Source: Gracilaria vermiculophylla | Taxonomy: Eukaryota; Rhodophyta; Florideophyceae; Gracilariales; Gracilariaceae | Length of the DNA: 64,000 bases | Assembly (NCBI GenBank): GCA_019155205.2 | Contig: JAHNZQ020003148.1 | Location: 356,148 to 420,147, forward strand | Reading direction: 5' to 3' | Part shown: one piece after another, positions 42,067 to 52,458 of the stretch | How the letters are laid out: each line of letters opens with the position of its first letter | How positions within the stretch are numbered: position 1 is the first letter of the stretch | Position numbers and translations under genes: made by a program | The notes under the pieces: generated by a model | The model's input: only the letters and a program-made list of their open reading frames with translations | Database searches by the model: none | Told to the model about the DNA's origin: nothing

Positions 42067-42678
42067 ATGGCCGCTGACCTTTTAAACCCGTTCGGACGCG
42101 CCTACATGCTTCGCCCCTCCCGCCCCGCACCGTCTTCCCGCCTTCTGTCACATTCTCCCCTCCCACATCGGTGGCTGACTATGCGCGAAGGCCTCTTGCG
42201 CCAACGCCTTCGTTTTTTGCGGCGAAGAAAGCCTGCCCGTGACCCACTTCTCTTCCTCAACGATGCTCCGCGACAACCCCCCATAGCCCCTTCCGACAGC
42301 ATCTCCGACGTCTCTTCGGTCGACTTTTTCGACTTTTCTTCTGATCTGCGTGCGTCGAAGGCCTCGCAAGATGTGCAGTGTCTCATATGTATGGATGACA
42401 TGCCCGCCGGCACGAGTCGCACCAGATTGCCGTGCAAGCACGCCTCATGGCATCCACATTGCGTTGCAAAATGGCTCACAAGGTACCCCCGATGCCCTCT
42501 TTGTAACGCTAAATTGTCGCAGGCCCCGCTCACCACCGCACGAAACCGCGACGCTCCCCTCGAAGTGCCTCATCACGACCTATCATGGCTCCTGTTGGAA
42601 CGTCGGCTCAGTCTTGTTTCTCGCCCTGTGCAACGCCATCACAGACGTTTTGCACGTTCGGCAACGGACAGAAGGTAA
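42067..42678 (+). CDS. RING-H2 zinc finger protein, probable E3 ubiquitin ligase
   Basis: 203 residues, ATG at 42067 in a Kozak-like context (GCCATGG). The N-terminal 100 residues are basic, then Ser/Asp-rich (SDSISDVSSVDFFDFSSD). The RING-H2 finger at about 103-145 has all eight ligands: CLIC, then LPCKH, then HPHC, then CPLC. No membrane helix. The C-terminus is Arg/His-rich. A donor-like AG/GTAACA just before the stop and a good acceptor (TTGTACAG) 100 bases later could splice to a different end, but that path also meets a stop almost at once (SQK), so little would change. Substrate unknown. Confidence 0.75.
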   Translation: MAADLLNPFGRAYMLRPSRPAPSSRLLSHSPLPHRWLTMREGLLRQRLRFLRRRKPARDPLLFLNDAPRQPPIAPSDSISDVSSVDFFDFSSDLRASKASQDVQCLICMDDMPAGTSRTRLPCKHASWHPHCVAKWLTRYPRCPLCNAKLSQAPLTTARNRDAPLEVPHHDLSWLLLERRLSLVSRPVQRHHRRFARSATDRR

Positions 42679-43681
42679 CATTTTCTGCTTGCTTTGCACG
42701 TGGGTCGTCGTAAAGTGCAAATTTAACTCTAAGTTTGCGACTTGCGCTTTGCTCTTTGTACAGTCAGAAATGACGGCCTACAAGCACGGTTGCTCCCGTT
42801 TGGTCTAAGTCTCGTTTTGCATAGTATGTGCTCCTGCTCTCTTGTCTCGACAGCAGATAAGTTTTTCGTGTAAGATACTAGTGGCAGATTTTACTGTTCT
42901 CGAGTCTGCACCTCTAGATCGAATGATGGTGCAGATGTTGCCCGCAGTACAGTCGCCACCGCTGGGATGTAGCGGTTAAAAGTCACAATGCTTCCATTTT
43001 GTAAACGCTGACGCGTCGATGTTTATAGTTTTCAACCAATGGTCTCAAGACTCAACTGCAACATAACCGCACCTAATTCAATCTTTCATGTTTTTCACTA
43101 TCGCTCACTTTACGTTGAGCCAACGGGCTTGTGTCGATTGGAGATAAAATTCTTGTCCAATATTTCTCGTCAGACAAATGCTAGATGAACATTGATGCTT
43201 TCGCGCTGGCCTTATCTACATCATGGAATAAGTGGCGTTGGCGCTCGAGCCTGCCCGGCATACAGTACGTTTCATGTGCGGTCCAGTGTGAACACCGCAT
43301 TGCACCGCAAAACATTAAAAAAAAGGTTCAGGATTTGAATATTTGAAGTATATCTGTTACAAACCCAGCGAAGACTTTGATTCGAGCCCGTATATTGGGA
43401 AAAAAACACAGCCAGGAAGTTTTATTAACGACGTTGTACACCAGCAGTTTTCTGCAAGGACATTTCCACATTTCTAGCTCTCGTGCGGCCGTCGGTAACA
43501 GAGGAACCTTGGAGCAGACAAGTGTAACTAAAGCCTGCTCCCTTGAATCCCTTGGCTCATTCGAGCAATCAGCAACTTGTCTGTTCTCACTGTATCTGGT
43601 GGTGTCGTGCGCAGGTTAGCGAACGCTATCCCTCTTTAAAGTTTCTCGCTTCCACGCATAATTGGGTATTGGGCATTCGGA
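42679..43681. other. intergenic
   Basis: 1 kb, A+T-rich, upstream of CCDC47. A frame at 43377-43619 has no ATG at its upstream limit and no domain. The promoter of CCDC47 must lie near 43620-43680 (TTTAAA at 43635). Confidence 0.4.
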
Positions 43682-44818
43682 ATGAAGCTTCACTCTCATG
43701 GCCCTAGCAACAGTTTTCGAGCACCTTTGTTCTTAGTTTGTGTTCTCTTTTCGACCGTCGCTGCTCAAGAATCTAGAACGCAGGAAAAATCTGATGTGCA
43801 GAAATTCGTACATGCCTTGACCGCAGATTCTCAGACCGTGTTCATGTTCGAGCTGTTTGTCGCTTCTCTTGTCGTTGTGTACGTTATTAGCTTCGTATAC
43901 GGATCTTTCTTTAATTTGAAGATTGCGCGAAATGTGGCACGAAACTTGCGTGAGATTCTGGGTCAGCAGTTTACGAAGTTTGATACCGTGGACGGCAAAC
44001 CGCTGCTCAAAGATGGGCAATCGTTTTACTGGTATCATGCCACTGGTCGACGGTATACTTCTGGACTTATTGTGTTCATGGATCTTGCAAAGCGCATGGA
44101 TATATTCTCTTACACTTCAAGCTTCATGACGACTTCTCAACGAGACCGTCTTGTGTTTTACTTGCCCATTACGAACGATGTTAATATGGATCCACTCACA
44201 TTGTTCATTGTGAAGCGAAAAGAGCTACCACGATTGAGAGATGTTCAAGAGGGTGAAGCTCTCAAGTCAGTAGAGCAATTTGCTGGAGAGGTCATGGACG
44301 TGAACGGACTCCCAGATGATCTCGTCACCATGACAGAACACAGTGATATTATAGCAAATCTTCTTCCCGATAGAGTCCGTGCGATCATTGCTCGTCAGTC
44401 AAGGAACCTTGTGTCAATTCATGTATCAGAGAACGGCGTGAAATGGGATGCGCAGTGCACAGCATATAAGCGACTCATTCGAATTGAATTTACGCTGCCA
44501 TGGCAGCAAAAACGTATTCCAGAAGTTCTTGAAGATATGTCTCAGATTGCAATCCATTTGTTGGACACAATTGCAGAGACCAAAATTTCGGCAGCAGCTC
44601 GTAAAAAGGCAGTAGAGTTGCGTAGAAAAGTAATTCAGGAAGAAGAAAAGAAGCTTCAAAAGGCTCGGGCAGATGAGGCGGCTGCTCGCAGGCTGGCCAA
44701 GAAAAAGGAAGAAGAAGAAGCAGTTGGAAAAATGTCCCGCGAAAAGCAGATCAAATATGAGGAGAAGAAGCGAAAAAAGGAACTTAATGCTCGCATGAGA
44801 AAGAGTGTGAAAAAATAA
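43682..44818 (+). CDS. CCDC47: CCDC47/calumin-like ER protein (PAT complex)
   Basis: CCDC47 belongs to the PAT complex and multipass translocon, chaperoning polytopic proteins at the ER; in animals it also binds Ca2+. 378 residues, single exon, ATG at 43682. A signal peptide (FRAPLFLVCVLFSTVAAQ) leads to a short lumenal segment, a transmembrane helix (FELFVASLVVVYVISFVYG) and a conserved cytosolic globular domain (YWYHATGRRYTSGLI, DRLVFYLPI, HSDIIANLLPD). The family's highly basic, coiled tail with KMSREKQIKYEEKKRKK completes it. It is shorter than human CCDC47 mainly because the acidic lumenal region is reduced. Its 3' end is 51 bases from that of ACL4. Confidence 0.92.
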   Translation: MKLHSHGPSNSFRAPLFLVCVLFSTVAAQESRTQEKSDVQKFVHALTADSQTVFMFELFVASLVVVYVISFVYGSFFNLKIARNVARNLREILGQQFTKFDTVDGKPLLKDGQSFYWYHATGRRYTSGLIVFMDLAKRMDIFSYTSSFMTTSQRDRLVFYLPITNDVNMDPLTLFIVKRKELPRLRDVQEGEALKSVEQFAGEVMDVNGLPDDLVTMTEHSDIIANLLPDRVRAIIARQSRNLVSIHVSENGVKWDAQCTAYKRLIRIEFTLPWQQKRIPEVLEDMSQIAIHLLDTIAETKISAAARKKAVELRRKVIQEEEKKLQKARADEAAARRLAKKKEEEEAVGKMSREKQIKYEEKKRKKELNARMRKSVKK

Positions 44819-44869
44819 GCGTAGTGTCATTGTATCATATTGGCTGATGTGACTATCAATATGGTACTG

Positions 44870-45949
44870 CTATTGCTGAGTGATGTCTTTCTTGGGAGCA
44901 ATACTAATTTTTTCTAACTCCACGTACAATTTATCAATCATCTCCTCTTCAAGTTCACCGTCGTAACCGTCTGGCCGCTGCAACAAAGTTCGCGTCTGTT
45001 TTAGACATTCTCGTGCGTCCGACACTTGTCGTCGCTTCCAATGAGTTACGGCAAGTAGGTACCAGACTTCGACATTGAAATCACACTCGTACATGATTGA
45101 AGACAAAATAGTCTCCGCCTCAAACCACATGCCAACTTCCATGAACTGTTTCCCAATGGCTATTCGAATCTCCATAGGTGGTAGTTTCTCCATTGCAGCT
45201 ACTAGTACTCTGTCAGAAATATCTTCCTGCTGAAGCATTTTTAATCCATGCGACAGACAAGCCAAAACGCGAACCATGGCTTCTTTCGCATCTGCTGCCC
45301 TGCCTTGACTTAAACGCAGATTTGCTAACGCAGTCAATGATTCTTGTTCCGAAACGCTGCCCTCTGCACTCACGGCAAGTGCCTCCATTATTTCCTTTTC
45401 AATCTCGATATCCATTTTCTGAGCCAGGGCGGGGTCATTGCTTTCCTCGATGATTCCCAAACATATTTCCGCCACAGAACAGTGCGCACTTGCCTGGAAC
45501 TCCCGCAGCTCGAGAATACGATCTTCATGCGACTTGTCCATGCTCATAATCTCCATCTTTATCAGCTCGATACCCTTACGAGCACTCATCACGGCTTCTT
45601 CAGTGTTTCCGAGAAGCTGGGCAATGTAGGCGTACTTTTCAAACCCATGATCCGGCTGGAGCTTCACTGCAGCGCGTAGAGCATGCAAAGCGTCTTCAGA
45701 CCTTGTTAGTTGCATGTAGAGAGACGCAAGCTCTTCGTAAGTACCCGCATCTGCCTTTAATGACACTGCTTGTTCCAATTTGGACACCGCATCCTGCAGC
45801 TGGCCGGCTGTTTCGCAGGCCTTAGCTTCCCGCAGGAGCTCATCGGCGGAAACTGAATTGGATGAGTTGAGAGCTTTCCGTTTGGCTCTCCTAGCAGACT
45901 TTGCCGCAGAACGGCGAGAGTGACGTCCATTCCTGGGGACTGGAGACAT
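44870..45949 (-). CDS. ACL4: ACL4-like TPR protein, dedicated chaperone of ribosomal protein uL4
   Basis: ACL4 captures newly made ribosomal protein RPL4 and escorts it to pre-60S particles in the nucleus. 359 residues, ATG at 45949. The first 25 residues are very basic (RNGRHSRRSAAKSARRAKRK), a likely nuclear signal. The remainder is an all-helical TPR solenoid: ADELLREAKACETAGQLQDA, then TYEELASLYMQLTRSEDALH, with the family element QPDHGFEKYAYIAQLLGNTE. Later repeats include IGKQFMEVGMWFEAETIL and VWYLLAVTHWKRRQVSDAR. A general TPR protein is the alternative, but the GFEKY element followed by the long helix pair is the ACL4 pattern. Confidence 0.8.
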   Translation of the reverse strand: MSPVPRNGRHSRRSAAKSARRAKRKALNSSNSVSADELLREAKACETAGQLQDAVSKLEQAVSLKADAGTYEELASLYMQLTRSEDALHALRAAVKLQPDHGFEKYAYIAQLLGNTEEAVMSARKGIELIKMEIMSMDKSHEDRILELREFQASAHCSVAEICLGIIEESNDPALAQKMDIEIEKEIMEALAVSAEGSVSEQESLTALANLRLSQGRAADAKEAMVRVLACLSHGLKMLQQEDISDRVLVAAMEKLPPMEIRIAIGKQFMEVGMWFEAETILSSIMYECDFNVEVWYLLAVTHWKRRQVSDARECLKQTRTLLQRPDGYDGELEEEMIDKLYVELEKISIAPKKDITQQ

Positions 45950-46444
45950 TTGTGGAACGTGAGAAATTGATGCTGGCTGAAGGAAATGCTCGTACGCTCA
46001 AAGACGTGCCTCTCGGCAATAGACAAGAGGTTGATCATCGTCGACGGCCATTTCTGATTGATCCAATCTGGCTGTGACAGCTGTAAAGCATTACCTTGTG
46101 CAGCTCGATGCGCTGCACAGGCCTTAATAGCCGTGTAAATGGTGTGCCAAGGCACTAACAGTAACCCTTTTTTTAAAAAACTTTTAAGCTCTAGGCGGAA
46201 ATCTTCGTCAGACCATGAGAAAGGTGGTTTCTTCGGTGATGGTTCGTCTTTATGCTCAAGTTTATCGGATTGCTGTCGGATACAAGCGGAAATACCTGGC
46301 TTACTGTTCAGGGTTCACCACCAAACCAAAAGAGAATCATGCTATCTACTTTACAGCTGGCAAAACGTACTGGGGCGTGAACAGGTTCTACCGGAATTCC
46401 TTATTATACTTTCTGTTCACGGAAAAGGTTCGAAGGAGGCGTAC
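45950..46444. promoter_or_regulatory. divergent promoter region (ACL4 / PYROXD1)
   Basis: About 500 bases. The PYROXD1 reading frame is open back to 46139 through here but without a recognisable domain, so it is treated as leader sequence. Confidence 0.4.
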
Positions 46445-47968
46445 ATGCAGCGTGTGAAGCCTGCAATTGTGGTTGGTGGTGGAATCGCAGGCACCACATG
46501 TGCATCGCACCTGTCGTCACTGATACCCAATCTACCTATAATCCTAATTGAGGCGCAGGCAACCGTAAAAGTATCGTCGAACCCCATTGATGTCACTCAA
46601 TTAGCAGCTGATGTCTCTGTAGAAATCGACCAGTCTCGTGCGTGGTGTGAGAAGAAGAGAATCAGATTCCTTCAGGGGCATGCGGTAAACTTGGAACCTG
46701 GACTATTAACAACAGAAAGTGGTTTGTGTCAACCATTTTCCGTATGCTGCATTGCAACTGGCGCGTCGCCCTTTATTCCAACGCCGCTCAAGGCTCTGGA
46801 ATTCCAGAATGTTATTCTCACATTACGTGATAGTGACTCAGTTCAACAGCTTGCCCATTCACTATCAGGTGCGCGGACAGTCTTGATCATCGGCGCTGGA
46901 GGAATAGCTATGGAACTCGTCCATGAGATATCAAATTGTCGTGTTGTATGGCTATTTCGTAATCACATTGGTGGTTCTTTCTTTGACCAACGTGCAGCAA
47001 ATGCTCTTTCGAGCGTATTCAACATAGACGAGCCCTGTCGAAAAGACTATGTTCAAGAATTGAATACATCGAAAGCTTCTGGAATCATTAACGGTACTGG
47101 GAGTGAAGAAGAAAATCTCAACAAAATCGAAACGAAAAGCACTTCTAAAGCTTCCGTATCAGCGTCAGCTGTTGGACCTCAATGGCTACGAGTTCGAGAC
47201 CGTCCACTTTTGTGCAATAAGGCAGGTATTGTGTGCAAGGATCAAAATCCAATCCCATTCCTTCACGGTCGAAGTGAAAAAATAGTCAACATTCTCAAGG
47301 GCTGCGATGTTGTGAAGCTATACAGAGATGTAAAAGAAGAATGGCCCGTCATTGTGAGTTTATCGAATGGAGAATTTGTGGGCTGCGATCTTATCGTCGT
47401 CGCCACAGGTGTTACAGCCAATGTCGATTGGTTGTCCGATAGCGCTATCGATCTAGCGCCCTACTCAGAGGGCAGGGACGGAGGGATAGTAGTCAAAGCA
47501 GGATCGATGGCGAGCAGTATGCCGTGTGTGTTTGCCGCAGGAGATTGTGCTTCTGTACTCCCCACCGAGGGCTCAGACTGGTTTCAGTTACGTCTATGGA
47601 GTCAAGCACTGACCGCAGGACGTGTCGCAGCGCAAAACATGGCAGAACGACTTGGTTTTGGTGAAGCTTACGTTGGTCTTGAATTTGATATCTTTGCCCA
47701 TACGACAAAGTTCTTTGGCAAACGTGTTGTACTTCTTGGGCGATATAATGCTCAAGGACTGGGAAACGGATACAAAGAATATGAGAGATTCGGAGAGGAT
47801 TATATGAGAGTTGTCGTCAAAGATGGACGTGTACGAGGAGCACTCTTGGTCGGAGATGTTGATAGTGCAGAAGTTTTGGAGAACTTGATTCTAACGCAAC
47901 TCAATGTTGAGTGGCTTGGTGAACGTATTGTGGACAAAGAGACTGACTTGGAAGATTATTTTGACTGA
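46445..47968 (+). CDS. PYROXD1: PYROXD1-like pyridine nucleotide-disulphide oxidoreductase
   Basis: PYROXD1 is an FAD/NAD(P)H oxidoreductase that in animals protects the tRNA ligase complex from oxidative inactivation. Start chosen at the ATG at 46445 (507 residues, close to the human protein) because the Rossmann dinucleotide motif begins at once: AIVVGGGIAGTTCASHL. A second NAD(P)-binding motif is VLIIGAGGIAMELVHEI. PYROXD1-type landmarks follow: WLFRNHIGGSFFDQRAA in place of a redox-active CxxC pair, the ATG motif VVATGVTANVDWL, and the FAD-binding VFAAGDCA. The C-terminal domain contains TKFFGKRVVLLGRYNAQG and GALLVGDV. As in the family there is no active disulphide. Single exon. Confidence 0.9.
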   Translation: MQRVKPAIVVGGGIAGTTCASHLSSLIPNLPIILIEAQATVKVSSNPIDVTQLAADVSVEIDQSRAWCEKKRIRFLQGHAVNLEPGLLTTESGLCQPFSVCCIATGASPFIPTPLKALEFQNVILTLRDSDSVQQLAHSLSGARTVLIIGAGGIAMELVHEISNCRVVWLFRNHIGGSFFDQRAANALSSVFNIDEPCRKDYVQELNTSKASGIINGTGSEEENLNKIETKSTSKASVSASAVGPQWLRVRDRPLLCNKAGIVCKDQNPIPFLHGRSEKIVNILKGCDVVKLYRDVKEEWPVIVSLSNGEFVGCDLIVVATGVTANVDWLSDSAIDLAPYSEGRDGGIVVKAGSMASSMPCVFAAGDCASVLPTEGSDWFQLRLWSQALTAGRVAAQNMAERLGFGEAYVGLEFDIFAHTTKFFGKRVVLLGRYNAQGLGNGYKEYERFGEDYMRVVVKDGRVRGALLVGDVDSAEVLENLILTQLNVEWLGERIVDKETDLEDYFD

Positions 47969-49619
47969 CAATATATCGTGTCCAGTCGATTCCTTGACAC
48001 AAAGCCCCCATTTTTATATTACCGAAAGGAGCTGCTCACGTAGTTAAGCAGTTACCTGAAGGTACATGCAAAGCTTGCATAATGGGGATTCGAATCGAAA
48101 ATATGAGGTCTTGGCTTGAGATAACGTCGATTGCATGTAACGACGATTATCAGATGGATGTCATCACTGCGTTCTTTAATGATCTTGACTTGTCATCAGT
48201 TGAGGTGCACTCAAGTACACAGAAAGCAGTGATTCTGAGCTTCGAGAAGGGTGGGGTCTGCTACTCTTCAAAGTGTTATACAGACTCCAAGAAGCCATTC
48301 GAACGTGACATACAACAACGAAATCTTTTCATAAGGATATGAGGATTAGGTTGACTGCGGTTCTAGAAAAGATGGATTGTTATCAATGGAGAAGTATGGA
48401 TTCGTCCCTCGTTTTAGCATTGCGGGATATCTCCAATTTCTTGTAGTTATCAACTGCATCAGTGCCCCGAGGCGCGAAGTCTTTTTCTACAATGATCTGG
48501 AGCTCCTGTTGATTATGCAAACTGAAATCAAATGTCGTACAGAAAAATGCGCCGAAACCCGCGGCAGCCATTACTTTTGCACATGACGATCTTTCTCTAT
48601 CATTCAAAGCTGTTGACTGATCATTTCTTGCAGCGTGTGTTAGTGGCCATTTGAGAGAATGTATGTATTACTTGAATTCATAAATCTCTTGTCATCCTTT
48701 CATGTCTTCTGTCTTCACACAGGTCTTCCGTTTAACTGAATAACTCTTTAATCTTCTTTTGGATTGTGAGATGGACGTGAAAAGAGTCGAGATATGCAGG
48801 TTTCGAATTAAACCAACGTGGTCCGTTCTCTAGTCTGCAAGTTTCATCCACTCTTTGCCCTGAGAATGTCACTACGATGCATTTTGTATAAATGGAAATT
48901 GGAGAAGCTGAGAGTTTTGTACTTGCTTAAGGTTGAGCTCCTCATATCCGTGGCGTGGATTGCGGCTCAGAAGAGGTTCATTTCTGACTTTGGTAGAGCT
49001 CGTGTTGTGCGAGGGCAAATTACTGATGAGGGCGCTCTCAAGAATTTGAGTAGTGAAAACCGCATATGCTTCCGTCGGCGTTCGTACACAATTTTTGTCC
49101 CAACATTGCTTGCAAGATCAACTGTTGCTAAGCAAAACTCTAAAAAAACCCCTTTCTGTCACGGACAGGGAAGGTGAAAATCGGGAAACCAATGCTGATG
49201 AACTTTCCTCGCCCTGCAGAGTCCTGAAGAATATCGATTGCAACGTTTCATCATCTGAGAACCAAGAACGAGCCCATATGGCGTACTCATTTGGCACAAG
49301 GAACGGGAGCCACAAACGTTAAAAGCTGGAAACAAAAGCCGCAGTCGAACCGGCATTTCGCTGCCGATGGTCAGATCTCCAGTTCGCGGTAAAGTGCACT
49401 CTGCTCGGCGCTATTCGACGTTCGACTTGCCAGCAAGGCAACTGTTCGCCTTCCCAGCTCCTGAAATGCAAAATGTGCAAATTGACAGTTGCAAAATCCA
49501 AGTGGCTGTCCTGCATACTTGTTCCATGGGCGACTGCGGCAGAACCGGCAGCGTACGTTTCGGACCCCTTCCCCGCCTCACCCCCAAGTTCGCCGATAAG
49601 CGGCGTGTCCTCACGCGTC
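47969..49619. other. intergenic
   Basis: 1.65 kb, A+T-rich. An ATG frame at 48082-48342 (86 codons) has no recognisable domain. The last 150 bases before RNF5 are G+C-richer and continue its reading frame back to an ATG at 49473. Confidence 0.4.
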
Positions 49620-50329
49620 ATGGGGGAAAACGAAAGCATATCCGGCCATTTGACCAGGGCGCAGCAGCGAAACCAAACCGGTTCACAAGACGCGTCGGAG
49701 AAGAAAGATGAAAATCCGTTCGAGTGCCACGTCTGTCTTGATGCACCACGCGAACCCGTTGTTACTCCATGCGGCCATCTCTACTGCTGGCCTTGTCTCT
49801 ATCGATGGTTGCGAATGAACGGAGAGAACGCTCAGTGCCCTGTTTGCAAGTCAGTGGTGAGTAGAAGCACTGTTATCCCAATATATGGCCGCGGCGGCTC
49901 TACCTCGCGCGCTCAAATTGATGAAGGAGAAACCCCCGTCCCGCCAAGACCCTCCGGCCATCGAGAGCAGCCTACCCGTGGCATGCAGGGCGTCCCACAT
50001 TTTGGTGTTCATCATCCTACATTCGGCCGTTTCAACCACTACGGAGCTGGCTATGAAAACCTGGGCTTATCTGCATTTGGCTTTTTTCCGAGCCTCTTTG
50101 GCTTGCAAATTGCTTATCCCCACATGAACGAGCCGCCAAGGGAGGAGCCTCAGCAAAACCAGCAAGAAGATGGTTTTCCGGATATAGGTACGTTTCACAC
50201 TTAACTACCGACAGGTTTATATTCACTCAGTTTTTCTAACACAAATCTTTGCTCTGTATTTTCTACCCAGTTGCCAAGATATTTCTGCTTCTTACGGTCT
50301 TCATAGCGGTGATCATAACCACTTTTTAG
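49620..50329 (+). CDS. RNF5/RNF185-like ER-anchored RING E3 ligase
   Basis: RMA1/RNF5/RNF185 family ligase of ER-associated degradation. Exon 1 49620-50187, intron 50188-50270 (83 nt, donor GTACGT, acceptor TACCCAG), exon 2 50271-50329; 208 residues. The splice supplies the C-terminal membrane anchor (VAKIFLLLTVFIAVIITTF), which the long frame lacks. The RING (about 34-77) is the RNF5 type: FECHVCLDAPREPVVTPCGH, LYCWPCLYRWL, QCPVCKS, followed by the family's VIPIYGRG. Start at 49620 (MGENES) suits the short N-terminus of the family; an in-frame ATG at 49473 would add 49 residues. Tail anchoring makes it a potential client of the GET1 pathway also encoded in this window. Confidence 0.92.
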
Positions 50330-50997
50330 CTCGAGACCTTTTCCTGCTGAGAAAACCTTCGGAAGTCGAATCATTTTTGCAATTTATGCAACTCTAAATA
50401 TCGCTGCTGTTTATGTTACGAAGGAAACCTTCACTGAAGTCAAATTATGTATCCCCTTATCTGAAGCATCATGTCGCATGGGTTCTTAAGATTTGTCAAA
50501 AGTTACAAGTTGCTGTAATCTTTTTATCTTACATCCGACGACTAACGCTTGCTCGTTTCTAATGCCCTGTCGGTCTGCACCCCTGCAGTCCAAGCCCTGT
50601 GATTATGGAAATGAACTAAATTAGTTCAACGTCAGCATCTTATCAAAAGCTAGTGTGAGAAAATACAACTTCTGCAACCGCAGGCGTGATTGCTGTATGT
50701 ATCTACGTAATTATATGAATGTAGCAATATGGATATTGTTTCGATCCTGGATAATCAGGCCGCCCTCGTTCCTTTTGACGCTTTGAAAACATTCCATGTT
50801 GAACCAAGACAAATTTGCGAGTCAAGCATTGCAGTCCATGCGACGGTTCAATTTAACTATTGGAACGGATCCTTCTCGCGTGCTGCAGTGTGTTGCCAAC
50901 GACTGAATTCCTTTGGACTCCATAACTGATCTTACTTCAGGCATTCCCATTACTCCTTGAACGCATATGCGAAACAAAGCATTTGGTCTTCGTCCTT
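50330..50997. other. intergenic, between convergent genes
   Basis: About 670 bases, A+T-rich, between the RNF5-like and OAS-like 3' ends. Nothing recognised. Confidence 0.5.
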
Positions 50998-52458
50998 TTA
51001 ACCAATGACGGTGATCTGCATTGTGTAATCCCTGTTCCGTACAATTTCTGAGCGCTTACAAATAAGGACATGATCGACGTTAGAGTCGAAGACGAGATTA
51101 CTTGTCCCGCCCCTGAATAGCACATCAACATCCAAGCTTTGTTCAAGTTTTTTCTTTCCCATCATTTGCAAGCTAATGTCAACCGTCGTGGCATATCCGG
51201 TACCGTCCGTTCTGGTTTTTCTAGCATTCACTTGCCATGGAATTGTGTGCAGCTCGACTTCCATCACCTTAGTCCAAGTCTCGCTGTTCATGTGCACTTC
51301 ATTAAACTGTACAACTCCAGACCACCGCCTTGGAGATACAGCCAAGCGTTGTAGCATTTCAATTTCGGCTCGCATGCCATTGATGGCCTCGTGCATGCCT
51401 TCGGTTAACGCGTGCACTTTGTCCTGTAGACTATCAAGCAGATCGTTGTTCTGAAAACTGCTCAGACTTTCTCTAGCGCACCTTCTCATCTCCGTCCAGT
51501 CCGGCACAGACCTTGCGATATTGATGAAAGGAACAGCGGGGTCAACTACAATTATTGAACATTGATTGCTGCGGCTTACATCAAGCATGCCTTTCGCCAT
51601 GCACATGTCAATGACTCCGCGATTAAAATACCTATCCCACCACAACATCGACTTGGGCATGCTATCGTCCGCCATGATGTCGGATCCCGAGCCGCATTGT
51701 GTGGCCGCCAAAGACAAAAATCGACGAAAGACAATACCATAGAGCTCAGGCCCATGGGCCATACACGGGGCACCTGTGAAAGCTTCTAGCATCAGTAACT
51801 CAATTAGGTAGTCTCCAGGAATATCAGCTTTCGACATGAAGTCGCTGGTGGACCTCCATTTTTTGGCAACGCGCACAAGATCATGATACAGCGGGGCTTG
51901 GTTCGCAATGACCTGTGTTCGGAGAATAGAACAACTGGTTTCTACATGAACATCACGGGCAAGCGCATAGCCGCGTGCTACCTCTGGTATCAGTTGAAAA
52001 GACTGCTTGTCGACGGTCTTTGGCGGGAGCAGTAAATCCTTTGGCCCTCCGTACAAAGTCCCAGCCGCATACAAGTGCACCTCAATCCCATTAGTGTGAA
52101 AAACAGCTGCAAACCCACTCTCCTTCAACTCCGCAAATCGCTTTTCGGACTTTAACGCTTGTAAAATGGGCTTGAGGTGTGCCTCGAAGTAATTCTCGGG
52201 TTGAAAATCTTGCTGAATGGAGTATATGTGTAGTTTTGTTTCTCCTTTCATCATTGTTTTCTTGCCGAAAGAAGATCCCATTATAAGCTCATGAGGGAGA
52301 TTTGCATTTTTCAGAACGTCTTCCACTTGAGAGGCAATTGATTTCATCACCATGTTCTCCTCATAACTAGGGCGAAGTGAAGTGAAAAGCTCCTCCCAGC
52401 TAAGACCCCAAGGAGTTTCTTTCGGCACATTGGACCCTGGATTTAAGTTCGACACCAT
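50998..52458 (-). CDS. OAS-type nucleotidyltransferase-fold protein, predicted catalytically dead, with C-terminal beta domain
   Basis: 2'-5'-oligoadenylate synthetase (OAS/cGAS) family by pattern; animal members sense dsRNA or DNA and make nucleotide second messengers. 486 residues from the ATG at 52458; the frame extends upstream without a convincing start. The fold is visible: the GS motif (IMGSSFGKKT, 59-68), the OAS C-lobe elements LVRVAKKW (195-201) and IPGDYLIELLMLEAF (213-227), and VVDPAVP with a following WTEMRRCARESL. The catalytic acids are missing: the SDxD position reads TKLH (Lys75, His77) and the third Asp is His128. A coiled coil (about 338-372) and a beta-rich domain (about 378-486, loosely MATH-like) follow. 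So it is probably a pseudoenzyme with a sensor, scaffold or binding role. Upstream exons are possible. Confidence 0.7.
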   Translation of the reverse strand: MVSNLNPGSNVPKETPWGLSWEELFTSLRPSYEENMVMKSIASQVEDVLKNANLPHELIMGSSFGKKTMMKGETKLHIYSIQQDFQPENYFEAHLKPILQALKSEKRFAELKESGFAAVFHTNGIEVHLYAAGTLYGGPKDLLLPPKTVDKQSFQLIPEVARGYALARDVHVETSCSILRTQVIANQAPLYHDLVRVAKKWRSTSDFMSKADIPGDYLIELLMLEAFTGAPCMAHGPELYGIVFRRFLSLAATQCGSGSDIMADDSMPKSMLWWDRYFNRGVIDMCMAKGMLDVSRSNQCSIIVVDPAVPFINIARSVPDWTEMRRCARESLSSFQNNDLLDSLQDKVHALTEGMHEAINGMRAEIEMLQRLAVSPRRWSGVVQFNEVHMNSETWTKVMEVELHTIPWQVNARKTRTDGTGYATTVDISLQMMGKKKLEQSLDVDVLFRGGTSNLVFDSNVDHVLICKRSEIVRNRDYTMQITVIG

